DNA from: Vicia villosa
Lineage: Eukaryota; Streptophyta; Magnoliopsida; Fabales; Fabaceae
Length of the DNA: 64,000 nucleotides
Assembly: GCF_029867415.1 (NCBI RefSeq)
Contig: NW_026705147.1
Location: 372,001 to 436,000 of the forward strand
Direction: 5' to 3'
Part shown: positions 1 to 9,341 of the stretch, one piece after another
Position numbering within the stretch: the stretch's first letter is position 1
How the letters are laid out: the number at the start of each line of letters is the position of its first letter
Program-made: the position numbers and the translations under genes
The notes under the pieces: generated by a model
Database searches by the model: none
The model's input: the letters and a program-made list of their open reading frames with translations, nothing else
Told to the model about the DNA's origin: nothing

Positions 1-695
1 GTAATGAAGTGAGGTTGAAGATGAAGTTTTGAGAGCTTTTCACTTTGATAGCGTTTATGTATGTTTGCGTAGAGTATTGTGTTCAGCTTCTCATCAGAAC
101 TTCTATTTATAGGCGTTTTGAGAAGATGACCGTTGGGAGCATTTAATGCGTTGCGTGATCTGTACAGCATTGCATTTAATGTTTCACTCTTTTGTCAACT
201 ACCTCGAGCCTTGCTTTTCCTGCTTTAACTGACTTTGCCTTTAATAGCTTCTAACGTTCCTTTTGTAAGTCAGCGTAGCCTGCCATCTTGTACTTGCTTC
301 TGATCTGATCTTTGTAGATACAACGTTTGAATATATCAAAGTCAAACAGCTTGGTGCAGAGCATCTTCTTGTCTTCTGACTTTGAAGTGCTTCAAGCGTG
401 ATACCATGAGAACTTCAGTGCTTCTGCTTCTGATCTCAAGTTCTTCTGATGCTTCTCTAGACCATGTTCTGATTCTGCTTGACCATCTTCTGATGTCTTG
501 CGAGAGCATGTTCTGATGTTGCATGCTGAACCTTCTGAGTCAGTGCTTCTTGCGCTGATTTTGTGCATACTCTTTATATATTTCCTGAAATGGAAATTGC
601 ATAGGATTAGAGTACCACATTGTCTTAAGCAAAATTCATATACATTGTTATCATCAAAACTAAGAATATTGATCAGAACAATTCTTGTTCTAACA
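1..695 (-). repeat. S-a 3' LTR, partial (about 380 bp missing at the left edge)
   Basis: Matches the right part of the S-a LTR at 27178-28252 and ends in the LTR terminus TTCTAACA at 695, directly beside a polypurine tract on the minus strand. A TATA-like box (minus CTATAAATA) lies at 104-112. By eye it differs from the other LTR at roughly a dozen positions. The open frame across 498-794 inside it is not conserved as protein and is not a gene. Confidence 0.9.
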
Positions 696-709
696 ATCTC
701 CCCCTTTTT
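696..709 (-). other. S-a 3' polypurine tract
   Basis: On the minus strand this reads as an A-run followed by GGGGGAGAT, ending exactly at the LTR. It is the expected plus-strand DNA primer site of an LTR element and is the same tract as at 9342-9355 in S-b and 50272-50285 in S-c. Confidence 0.85.
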
Positions 710-1252
710 GATGATGACAAAAATATATATAATTGATATGAATTTGCAATCAGAATATCAGACGGCTAAAGACAATTACACAGTTATAGCTTAAGCATAT
801 AAACATAGTGTGTGAATATGTCTCCCCTTGAGATCAACAATCTCCCCCTGAGATTAACAATCTCCCCCTGAAATAATTACTGGAAGAATTTAAAAGAATA
901 AAAGACTTCCCTGAGTATTTTCCATTTCAGTTGAGATGTTCACATTTGCTTAAACTTCAGAACATTCGGAGCTTCTGCTTCTTACTTCCATAGGACAGCT
1001 TCAGAGCTTTGAATTTCTTCTTGAATTATTGCATGCTTTGATTGTATCAGAACATTCTTGAATGTACCAGAGCATCATCAGAGCATCTTTACATCCTGAA
1101 ATGTTTCAGAACAAACTAGACAACAAAAGTCAGAGCATGAATGAATCAGAACATACTTTTAAGAAAGAGCATTTATTAAAGCAAACAGTTCTTAAAAGAG
1201 GTATGTATCAGAACATAAAATATGTATCAGAGCACATAAAATATGTATCAGA
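710..1252 (-). other. S-a 3' noncoding region, shortened
   Basis: Remnant of the region between pol and the 3' LTR. It contains three TCTCCCC(C/T)TGA tracts at 821, 841 and 861 with a 20-bp period, matching S-b and S-c. It also has a single copy of the roughly 70-bp repeat that is multiplied in the other copies, and several short TATCAGA(A/G)CA repeats near 1040-1260. No env-like gene remains. The join to pol at about 1252 lies in the shared word GAACATATG, consistent with a deletion between short direct repeats that removed RNase H and env. Confidence 0.75.
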
Positions 1253-1709
1253 ACATATGTTCCTTCTGATGTTTGATTGATCTGGATCCCATGGAAATAC
1301 TTGAGTTCTCCCATCATGCTCATTTCAAACTCAGCCTGCATAGACTTAGCAAACTCCTTTCCAAGTGTAGCATTAGATGTTCCAAATATAATATCATCAA
1401 CATAAATTTGGCAAATAAGAAGATTCTTTTTAAAGGTTTTACAAAAGAGAGTAGTATCCACTTTTCCTCTAGTGAAAGCATTATCCAGAAGGAAAGAACT
1501 TAATCTTTCATACCAAGCTCTAGGAGCTTGCTTCAATCCATATAATGATTTCTTTAGTTTAAAAACATGATTTGGAGACTTAGAGTCTTCAAAACCAGGA
1601 GGTTGGTGGACATAGAGTTCCTCATCTATATAACCATTTAAGAAGGCACTCTTAACATCCATCTGATATAAAGTGATGTTATGTTGAGTGGCAAAAGAAA
1701 TCAATAAGC
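1253..1709 (-). pseudogene. pol: S-a pol fragment: reverse transcriptase core, truncated
   Basis: Minus-strand remnant of the Ty1-copia reverse transcriptase. It shows the palm motif around QMDVKSAFLNG, the YGLKQAPRAWYERL segment and the catalytic YVDD box, and aligns closely with residues about 628-780 of the intact S-c pol. It begins at the S-b insertion (target duplication GAATA 1710-1714) and continues on the other side at 10568. After the residues matching TSEGTYV the frame runs into repeat-derived sequence and stops, so connection and RNase H domains are missing. It cannot make an active enzyme; assignment to reverse transcriptase is firm. Confidence 0.9.
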
Positions 1710-2293
1710 GAATATGTTAGAACAAGATTTGTTCTGATCAATTATCTTAGTTTTGATGATAACAATAATATGAATTTTGCTTAAGATAATATGGTACTCT
1801 AATCCAATGCAATTTCCTTTTCAGGAAATATATAAAGAGTATGCATAATTCAGCGCTCAGAAGCTTTGTCTCAAAGGGTTCAGCATGCAACATCAGAACA
1901 TGGTCTGGCAAGACATCAGAAGATGGTCGAAGCAGAATCAGAACATGGGTCTATAGAAGCATCAGAAGAACATGAGATCAGAAGCACTGAAGTTCTGATG
2001 GTATCACGCTCAGAAGCACTTCAAGGTCAGAAGATCAGAAGATGCTTTGCACCAAGCTGTTTGACTCTGATGATATTCAAACGTTGTATTCACAAAGCAT
2101 CAGATCAGAAGGAAGTACAAGTGGCAAGCTACGCTGACTGACAAAAGGAACGTTAAAAGCTATTATAGGCAACATCAGTAGACACAGCGTGAACAAGGCT
2201 CGAGGTAGTTGACAAAAGCGTATAACATTAAATGCGATGCTGTACGGAACACGCAAAGCATTAAATGCACTCAACGGTCATCTTCTCCAACGC

Positions 2294-2302
2294 CTATAAA
2301 TA
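2294..2302 (+). promoter_or_regulatory. TATA box of the S-b 5' LTR (second copy 9935-9943)
   Basis: CTATAAATA in the context CGCCTATAAATATG. The same box is found in S-a (104-112 and 27661-27669, minus) and in S-c (33165-33173 and 57661-57669, minus). Transcription would start roughly 30 bp downstream, giving a U3 of about 0.6 kb. Confidence 0.7.
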
Positions 2303-2540
2303 TGAAGTTCTGATGAGAAGCAAGGTTAACGATTCTGCACAAAACAACTCATATTAACTTGCTGAAACTCTGTTCTATTCAAAGCTCAGAATCTTCATCT
2401 TCATCAAAGCTCACTACATTGCTGTTGTAATATATTAGTGAGATTAAGCTTAAACGTTAAGAGAAATATCACAGTTTGTGATTATAGCTTTTAAGAAGCA
2501 ATTGTAATACTCTTAGAATTGATTACATTAAGTTGTAAGG

Positions 2541-2735
2541 AACTAGAGTGATCGTGTGGATCAGAATACTCTAGGAAGTCTTAGAGGTTATCTAAGCAGG
2601 TTGTAACTAGAGTGATCGTGTGGATCAGAATACTCTAGAAAGTCTTAGAGGGTATCTAAGCAGTTGTTCCTGGAGTGATCAGTGTGTGATCAGAAGACTC
2701 TGGAAGACTTAGTTGCTGACTAAGTGGAGAACCAT
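2541..2735 (+). repeat. Three ~64-bp hairpin repeats in the transcribed part of the SIRE LTR
   Basis: Units begin near 2541, 2605 and 2669. The first two contain CTAGAGT, then about 18 bases, then ACTCTAG, a perfect 7-bp inverted repeat; the third is degenerate. A second copy is in the 3' LTR at 10182-10376, and related units occur in S-c (57270-57430, minus) and, reduced, in S-a (27360-27440). Confidence 0.75.
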
Positions 2736-2923
2736 TGTAATCCGTGCGATTAGTGGATTAAATCCTCAGTTGAGGTAAATCATCTCTGCGGGGGTGGACT
2801 GGAGTAGTTTAGTTAACAACGAACCAGGATAAAAATAACTGTGCAATTTATTTTTATCTGTCAAGTTTTTAAAGCTACACTTATTCAAACCCCCCCTTTC
2901 TAAGTGTTTTTCTATCCTTCAAT

Positions 2924-2935
2924 TGGCATCAGAGC
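2924..2935 (+). other. S-b primer binding site (initiator Met tRNA type)
   Basis: TGGCATCAGAGC two bases after the LTR end. It matches the complement of the plant initiator Met tRNA 3' end except at the fourth base, where C replaces the usual T. The same variant is in S-a (27164-27175, minus) and S-c (57037-57048, minus). Confidence 0.8.
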
Positions 2936-3007
2936 GCCGGTTCTAAGGTGCAAGCACTTAACCGTGTTTAGAAAAGATTCAGGAAGAGAAAAACGCTTCA
3001 GTAAAAG

Positions 3008-4927
3008 ATGGCTGATGAAACTGCAAAGTCTACACCTGCATCTACATCTGGCTCTGCTGAGCAACACAACGGTAACAATGGTTATACTAGACCGCCGGTA
3101 TTTGATGGTGAAAACTTTGAATACTGGAAAGATAAACTGGAAAGTTACTTTCTTGGTCTAGATGGTGATCTATGGGATCTTCTGATGGATGGTTACAAAC
3201 ATCCAGTAAATGCCAGTGGCGTAAAGCTGACAAGGCAAGAAATGAATGATGATCAGAAGAAGCTTTTCAAGAATCATCATAAATGCAGAACTGTTTTGCT
3301 GAATGCTATCTCTCATGCTGAGTATGAGAAGATATCTAACAGGGAAACGGCCTATGACATATATGAGTCTTTGAAAATGACTCATGAGGGAAATGCTCAA
3401 GTCAAGGAGACTAAAGCTCTCGCTTTAATCCAGAAGTATGAAGCCTTCAAGATGGAGGATGATGAAGACATTGAAAAGATGTTTTCAAGATTTCAAACTC
3501 TTACTGCTGGATTGAGAGTTCTTGACAAGGGATACACCAAGGCTGATCACGTAAAGAAGATCATCAGAAGCTTACCCAGAAGATGGGGTCCTATGGTGAC
3601 TGCATTCAAGATTGCAAAGAATCTGAATGAAGTTTCTCTGGAAGAGCTTATCAGTGCCTTGAGAAGCCATGAAATAGAGCTGGACGCAAATGAGCCTCAA
3701 AAGAAAGGTAAGTCTATTGCATTAAAATCCAATATCATGAAATGCACTAACGCTTTTCAGGCTAGAGAAGAAGATCCTGAAGAATCAGAATCTGAAGAAG
3801 AAAATGAACTGTCCTTGATCTCCAGAAGGCTAAATCAACTCTGGAAGAACAAGCAAAGGAAGTTCAGAGGCGTCAGAAGTTCAAAGAAATTTGAACGTGG
3901 AGAATCTTCTGATGACAGAAGATTTGACAAGAAGAAGGTCATGTGCTATGAATGCAATGAGCCTGGACACTTCAAGAATGAATGTCCAAAACTTCAGAAG
4001 GAAAATCCCAAGAAGAAGTTTCATAAGAAGAAAGGTCTTATGGCAACCTGGGATGAGTCAGAAGATGATTCAGACTCTGAAGATGAGCAGGCTAACTGTG
4101 CGCTGATGGCGACAGAAGATGACGGATCAGAATCTACATCAGAATCAGATTCTGAAGAGGTATTTTCTGAACTTACTAGAGATGAGTTAGTTTCCGGTCT
4201 AACTGAACTTCTGGAATTCAAGTCTCAGATTAGTCTCAAATACAAAGAGCTGAAAAAGCTATTTGAATTTGAAACAAAGAAGCTTGAGTTGGAGAATTCT
4301 GAATTAAAAGAAAAACTTTTAAAATTATCCAATAATGTTGGATCTCCTTCTGATTCAGAAAAATCCACTCCTAGTCTAAACCATATTCTGAAAGAATATG
4401 ATTTAAGTTTCAGGAAGTTCTTATCTAGAAGTATTGGCAGAAGTCAGCTAGCTTCTATGATATATGCTGTGTCTGGAAACAAAAGAGTCGGCATTGGTTT
4501 TGAGGGTGAAACCCCATACAAACTTGAACCTGTTGATGAAATGAAATTCACATACAAGCCATTGTATGATCAATTCAAGTATGGCCACTCCCATGATATT
4601 AGGCACACTTCACATGCTCAAAGTTTTCACATAACACACACCAAAAAGCATGTGACACAACCTAGGAAATATCATGAAACTCACATTAAAAATTATCATG
4701 CTGTTCCTCCTATTGCTTACAATGTTAAACCCAAGTTCAATCAGAACTTGAGAAAATCTAACAAGAAAGGACCCAAGAAAATGTGGGTACCAAAGAAAAA
4801 GACTATTTCTTTTGCAGATTCTCTTGGCGACAAAGAAGATAAAAGTCAACATGACATGTCACCTGGACTCAAGTTGGTCTCAACACTTGAAGGGAAGAAG
4901 GACTGTCTTCCAAGTTCTGGTACTTAA
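3008..4927 (+). CDS. gag: S-b Gag polyprotein, intact (639 aa)
   Basis: Ty1-copia Gag, the structural protein of the cytoplasmic virus-like particle. The N-terminal half (about residues 20-230, from the YTRPPVFDGENFEYWKDKL segment on) is the usual copia-type gag domain. A CCHC knuckle, CYECNEPGHFKNEC, is near residue 313, followed by a basic KKKFHKKKG stretch. An acidic Ser/Glu/Asp-rich part (about 335-400), a predicted coiled coil (about 410-460) and a His/Lys-rich tail complete it. The ATG at 3008 lies about 70 bases after the primer site and matches the starts in S-a and S-c. The frame is uninterrupted and the same length as the other copies. Its 3' end overlaps the +1 frame in which pol would start, but the protease region there is degenerate and pol is deleted. 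Confidence 0.95.
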   Translation: MADETAKSTPASTSGSAEQHNGNNGYTRPPVFDGENFEYWKDKLESYFLGLDGDLWDLLMDGYKHPVNASGVKLTRQEMNDDQKKLFKNHHKCRTVLLNAISHAEYEKISNRETAYDIYESLKMTHEGNAQVKETKALALIQKYEAFKMEDDEDIEKMFSRFQTLTAGLRVLDKGYTKADHVKKIIRSLPRRWGPMVTAFKIAKNLNEVSLEELISALRSHEIELDANEPQKKGKSIALKSNIMKCTNAFQAREEDPEESESEEENELSLISRRLNQLWKNKQRKFRGVRSSKKFERGESSDDRRFDKKKVMCYECNEPGHFKNECPKLQKENPKKKFHKKKGLMATWDESEDDSDSEDEQANCALMATEDDGSESTSESDSEEVFSELTRDELVSGLTELLEFKSQISLKYKELKKLFEFETKKLELENSELKEKLLKLSNNVGSPSDSEKSTPSLNHILKEYDLSFRKFLSRSIGRSQLASMIYAVSGNKRVGIGFEGETPYKLEPVDEMKFTYKPLYDQFKYGHSHDIRHTSHAQSFHITHTKKHVTQPRKYHETHIKNYHAVPPIAYNVKPKFNQNLRKSNKKGPKKMWVPKKKTISFADSLGDKEDKSQHDMSPGLKLVSTLEGKKDCLPSSGT

Positions 4928-5406
4928 ATCTGTGGAAGAAACTATATTCGTAGGAGATCAGAAAAGAAAGTTTATTAGCTTGGAACCATCTGTTATGTTT
5001 GTTTCTAAAGCTTTGATGTTTCGTTCTTGATTATTCTGAATGCTCTAAATGCTACAGAATATACAATATTGAAACATTGATTGTGGACGAATCAATAAAT
5101 ATTTGGTTTGATGATAAACTTGTTTCTGATGAAACAAAGCAGCTTAAGAATTTCTGCAGATACAGTTTTGTCTTATCAGAAGCTGCAGAACAAAGAAGTG
5201 AATCTCCAGAAGTTGGCAGTCTCAGAAGCAATGGATCAGAAGATCAAGTTGCTGCATCTTTAGAGAATCTGAGAATTTCTGAAGAACCAACTAACAGAAG
5301 ATCACTTAGACTTGCTTCAGCTTATCCAGAAGATGTGATTCTTGGGAAGAAAGATGATCCTATCAGAACCAGATCATTTCTTAAGAATGACTATCAGAAG
5401 CAGTGA
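4812..5406 (+). pseudogene. pol: S-b pol remnant: protease stub and integrase-RT linker
   Basis: From about 4812, in the +1 frame relative to gag, the sequence resembles the start of the protease region, but the active-site Asp-Ser-Gly is altered to Asp-Ser-Ser. A deletion near 5030-5060 removes the rest of protease and the integrase core. From about 5060 the sequence matches the linker between integrase and reverse transcriptase of S-c (residues about 418-525), including SEDQVAASLENLRISEEP and the VILGKKDDPIRTR motif. A stop at 5404-5406 and a second deletion remove reverse transcriptase and RNase H. No enzyme can be made. It is odd that this roughly 110-codon linker is still open. Confidence 0.8.
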
Positions 5407-5429
5407 TCAGAATCAAAAGGCGTAAAGCC

Positions 5430-5740
5430 TATTCATATTTTACAGCTGTCATCCATTATCTGGTGATGAACACGTGTCTGTGCGGTTAGTACAAAGCGTG
5501 CAGTTGAAAAGACGCCGACCTAGGTAACTGTATTAAATCATTTCATTTACCATGCTATCTCTCCTAATGTCATTTCTCATTTAATGCAAAATGATCTAAA
5601 TTATTTTCAAATCTTTTAAATAGCCCACTTCAACTTCATTCTTTTCTCCGTCTCTCTATTTTGTTGTACATTTTTTTTCGCTGCATCTGTTTTTCTTTTT
5701 CAAACCCTAGTCTTTGCTCTAATCTTACGACATAATCATC
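5430..5740 (+). promoter_or_regulatory. Promoter-like leader before the env-like gene
   Basis: Noncoding stretch with a TATA-like TTTTAAATAG at 5614-5623, a CT-rich leader (5640-5700) and a telo-box-like AAACCCTAG at 5702-5710, 30 bases before the env ATG. S-c keeps the same order in the equivalent place, although its env gene is gone: minus-strand TTTTAAATA at 51689-51697, a CT microsatellite, and AAAACCTAG at 51578-51586. The conserved upstream segment TGCAGTTGAA...GACGCCGACC...GGTAACTGT is also shared. Internal transcription of env is inference. Confidence 0.5.
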
Positions 5741-8200
5741 ATGAACTCTTCCTCTTGTTCATCTTCCTCAAAAGAAAGACTTACTTCTTCACAAATCCTT
5801 CTACGAAATTATGAATATGCTCCTTTGAAAACTTGCTTGATACCCACGAAGGACTTGGAGGTTTTATGTGAAACTGATGTGGACTTAAACAATCTTAAAG
5901 CGAATGGCTTTAAGTGTGATGCAAGAATCCTTGAGCAAGGATGGTCCAAGTACCTTAATAGATTGGTTGGTCCAATTTATCCTGATCTCGTGAAGGATTT
6001 TTGGGTACATGCAACGGTTACCCCAACGGCCATCATTTCATTCGTGCTAGGGCATGAAGTGGTTATCTCTGAAAAACTGATCAGGAAGCTATACAATCTG
6101 AATGATGAAGAAGGTTGGTCTGGTTTTCGACATGCATCTGTTGATTGGTCGATAGTTGAAAAACAAATCTCTAAGTCTTCTGGGATTGACTCGAATAACA
6201 CAGGCACCTTGAGGCCATTTTATAGAGTATGGGCTGAGATTATTCTGGGTTCTCTTCACCACAGAAAAAGGATGCTCTCCTCTTATTACATCAGTCCAGA
6301 TCACAAGCACACTCTTTTCTGCATTGGCAAAAAGACTGAGATCAACATTTCTCACATTCTGTTTGAGAATCTAAAGACTTCAATCCTTGAGTCAAGAGAA
6401 GAGGAAAGGGCGAAGTACCCTCATCTTTCAAGAACGACTATTCCGTTTGGAAGAATGATTTCAGACATTCTTACTGAAAGCAAAGTGCTGGACTCCATCA
6501 GAAAACTCAATGCATCCCATTTGCTTGGAGTAGTTCAAGGTCCCATTTTTAATGGTGTGGATTTGTTCAGATTAGAACTCATTCAAAATGTACCTTCTGT
6601 GTGCCCAAGCTTTCCTGACATTCTCTTAAGAAGAGTTGCTGTTGAAGGTTTTGCCTCCTTGTTTCAAGAAGAACTGCATCAGGTTGTCAAGTCTTACCTG
6701 GAAGATTGTGTTAGGAAGCAATCAGATATTGATCCTGCTTGGATCCGTGGCAGAGTACTTCCGTCCAAGGCTGATCTTCTGAAGAAGGATCAGAAGGAAC
6801 TAAAGGCTAGGCTAAAAAGAAAAGCCCGAGAAGATGAGGCTGAGAAAGCCAAGAAGTTGAGGGTCACCTATGATCCTGACAAGGTGGACTCTGAAGAACG
6901 AAGAGATAAAAGGATCAGAGATTCCTTTCGCAGAACCAGATCTTCTTCTTCTGTACAAATCTCCAGACAGGTTTTTACTCCACCTCCTTCTGTCCCTAAA
7001 CCATCCTTCCAATCACCTCCATCTGAACCAAAAATAAACTTCACCTTACCAAATCCTTCTCCATCATCCTTCTCCTCTCCCATTCTAAACCCCACACCTT
7101 TAAGTATTTTTCCTCCAACTCCTTCTGATAAATCTTTCTCACCAATTCCCTTTACAAATACTCCATCCTCGTCTCAATTTATCATTTCTGATATTCCATC
7201 CTCATCAATCATTCTCTCAGATATCCCTTCTTCCTCATCCACCGCACCTCCACCTTCTATATCCCATCCCTTACCTACCAGAAAATCCAAACCTTACTGT
7301 CTTCTCTACCCTGACTACAAATTCACCTTCACTCCGCCTGAACCTGAACCCTATACCTACCTGGAACTTTTCAGACATGAGGTGATTAGCAGTCTAGACC
7401 TTCTGAAGGATGCATTTCTAAATGGTCTGGATGATATTTCTACAAGAAATCTCTGGAGAAGATTTCGCAAGGATTTTCAAGTAGAAGCAATGGGAGTACA
7501 GAAAAGACTAGTGGCTGCTGCCCCTGGTTACCCTGGTTACCTTCTGGAGGATGATAATGGTATATACTACCATCCTCTCAGAAACTGTGTTGCTGCTGAG
7601 GAGAAGCCCTTTGTGGATGAATTGGAAGTAGCAAGACTGGCTGCTGAAATGCAAGCAAATCCATGCAGGGATATCGTTATCTTTTTTCCTGATTATCCTG
7701 TTCTGCTCGGAGACTTCAAGACTCTCTTTGACTATCTGAGGGAAAACCCTTCTGAGAAAGATCCAAGCTTGGTCATTCCAGAAGTTGTTGACCCACCAGA
7801 AGTTGAAGGTCCTTCTGCTCCCAGGAATCTAGCTGCCATTCTTCAGGCACTTGAGAATGGAGACTCGGAAATTCCTGCTGCAGAATATGAAGATGCTTCT
7901 ATGCAAGAAGCAGATGCTGAAGATCATGTTGCTGAATCAGATCCTGTTGAGGAAATCCCTGCAAATGATCTATCCATGGAAGCTACAGATCAAGTTGCGA
8001 TTCCTGTGGTTGAAAGCGGTGAAGCTTCTTCTGATGAATCTTCTCGTCTTGCAAGGACTCTGGAAGAAATTCAGAGGAGACAGGATGAGCAAAGCTCACT
8101 CAATGCTGAGTATAGAGCTTTCATGGTGAGGCAAGATGGACACAACAATGAGGTTCAAGAGATGCTGGCCAAGATCTTGTCAAGGCTAGGGCCATCTTAG
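5741..8200 (+). CDS. env: S-b env-like protein (819 aa), SIRE-type, intact
   Basis: Third gene of SIRE-type copia elements, placed between pol and the 3' LTR. In sequence databases this family is called envelope-like or putative plant transposon protein; its real role is unknown. The N-terminal domain (about 1-330) is folded-looking and contains the segment GFKCDARILEQGW. A highly basic, Lys/Arg/Glu-rich part (about 345-400) follows. A Ser/Pro-rich low-complexity part comes next (about 405-520). A second conserved part (about 525-680) and an acidic C-terminus ending in a probable coiled coil (about 770-819) complete it. I see no clear signal peptide or membrane span, so an envelope function is not supported by the sequence. 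The frame is uninterrupted, while pol in the same element is deleted. The start is chosen because it is the first ATG after the leader. Confidence 0.85.
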   Translation: MNSSSCSSSSKERLTSSQILLRNYEYAPLKTCLIPTKDLEVLCETDVDLNNLKANGFKCDARILEQGWSKYLNRLVGPIYPDLVKDFWVHATVTPTAIISFVLGHEVVISEKLIRKLYNLNDEEGWSGFRHASVDWSIVEKQISKSSGIDSNNTGTLRPFYRVWAEIILGSLHHRKRMLSSYYISPDHKHTLFCIGKKTEINISHILFENLKTSILESREEERAKYPHLSRTTIPFGRMISDILTESKVLDSIRKLNASHLLGVVQGPIFNGVDLFRLELIQNVPSVCPSFPDILLRRVAVEGFASLFQEELHQVVKSYLEDCVRKQSDIDPAWIRGRVLPSKADLLKKDQKELKARLKRKAREDEAEKAKKLRVTYDPDKVDSEERRDKRIRDSFRRTRSSSSVQISRQVFTPPPSVPKPSFQSPPSEPKINFTLPNPSPSSFSSPILNPTPLSIFPPTPSDKSFSPIPFTNTPSSSQFIISDIPSSSIILSDIPSSSSTAPPPSISHPLPTRKSKPYCLLYPDYKFTFTPPEPEPYTYLELFRHEVISSLDLLKDAFLNGLDDISTRNLWRRFRKDFQVEAMGVQKRLVAAAPGYPGYLLEDDNGIYYHPLRNCVAAEEKPFVDELEVARLAAEMQANPCRDIVIFFPDYPVLLGDFKTLFDYLRENPSEKDPSLVIPEVVDPPEVEGPSAPRNLAAILQALENGDSEIPAAEYEDASMQEADAEDHVAESDPVEEIPANDLSMEATDQVAIPVVESGEASSDESSRLARTLEEIQRRQDEQSSLNAEYRAFMVRQDGHNNEVQEMLAKILSRLGPS

Positions 8201-9341
8201 ATTGAGTCTGTGTTGTTTCTTTTTTCGTTGCATCTGTTTTTTGTGCATCTGATCTTACTCATCTTCATGTACTTCTGTACCTGCTGTTTGAACTTCAATG
8301 AAATCATCTTCTTCCTCCGTGTGTTTCGTTTTGTTTGTCTCTGAATCTTTTTTGTTTTTTTGATGATATGACAAAAAGGGGGAGAAATATGTGATAAATG
8401 ATTTGATTTAATCAGTTGCTTTTACTAACAAGAACTGCAAGTTCTATATGGTTTAAGTGTTTTGCAGGAATAAAGAAGTGAAGAGAATCTTCAAAGCAAA
8501 CACAAGAAGCAAACTCATGGAAACTGAAGCAAGCTGAGTGCTGTCAAGCTTCAGAAATCAGAAGCAAAAAAGAAGAATGAATCAGAAGCACTGATAATAG
8601 AATTTGATCCATATTTGTCTATTTGCTTTGACAAAATTCTATTTGCTCTGATACATTATTTTAGCCTATATGGCTCTGATACATATCATGTGTTCTAATA
8701 TACATTTTATGTTCTGACTCGTTCATGATGACTTTTGTCGTTTAGTTTTTTGTTCTGTAACATTTCAGGATGTAGAGATGCTCTGATGATGCTCTGGTAC
8801 ATTCAACAATGTTCTGATACAAATCTAGCATGAAGTGATGTTGGTAGAAATTCAAGCTCTGAAGCTATCCGAGGGAAGCAGAAATCAGAAGCTGTGAATG
8901 TTCTAAAGATCCAGAAAACTCAAGTTCTGAAGCTGTCCTAAATGGAAGCAGAAATCAGAAGCTGTGAATGTTCTGAAGATCAAAGAAATTCAAGTTCTGA
9001 AGCTGTCCTAAATGGAAGCAGAAATCAGAAGCTGTGAGTGTTCTAGGGATCTAAAGAAATTCAAGTTCTGAAGCTGTCCAATGGAAGCAGAAGTCAGAAG
9101 CTATGAATTCTCTAAAGACAGAAGCTTATGTGATCGTCTCTACCGAAATAATCAGGGAAGTCTTTTATTAAAGTTCTTCGAGTATTTATTTCAGGGGGAG
9201 ATTATTTATCTCAGGGGGAGATTGTTAATCTCAGGGGGAGACATATTCATATGCTTATGCTATAGCTGTGTAATTTGTCTTTTGCCGTCTGCTCTTTCTG
9301 ATCGCAAATTCATATCATTTATATATGTTTTTGTCATCATC
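8201..9341 (+). other. S-b 3' noncoding region with repeated purine tracts and ~70-bp repeats
   Basis: No gene. It contains a PPT-like tract at 8373-8387 directly after env (A-run then GGGGGAGAAA) and a region of dispersed TCTGATACAT words (8600-8830). Four tandem units of about 70 bp lie at 8849-9110 (GAAGCT(A/G)TCC at 8861, 8929, 8999 and 9070). Three 20-bp units beginning TCAGGGGGAG lie at 9191, 9211 and 9231. The short open frame at 9081-9425 crosses these repeats and the LTR start and is not credible. Confidence 0.75.
8849..9110 (+). repeat. ~70-bp tandem repeat, 4 copies, SIRE 3' region
   Basis: Each unit carries TTCAAGTTCTGAAGCTGTCC, a GAAGCAGAAATCAGAAGCTG word and GTTCT(A/G)AAGAT. 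S-c has five copies in the same place (50513-50850, minus), while S-a has about one. Confidence 0.8.

Larger units (their letters stand above)
1715..2921 (+). repeat. S-b 5' LTR
   Basis: Starts TGTTAGAACAAG and ends TATCCTTCA, 1207 bp. The U3 part has a dense cluster of TCAGAA words (about 1855-2110) and a TATA box at 2294-2302. The downstream part has three roughly 64-bp repeats (2541-2735), each with an inverted repeat, and a C-run before the end. It is closely similar to the LTRs of S-c and related to those of S-a. Confidence 0.95.

Noticed and set aside
1866..2141. 91-codon frame repeated at 9507-9782 with related ones at 49855 and 57820
   Set aside because: It lies within LTR U3 sequence and is created by the TCAGAA word cluster; conservation reflects LTR identity, not coding.
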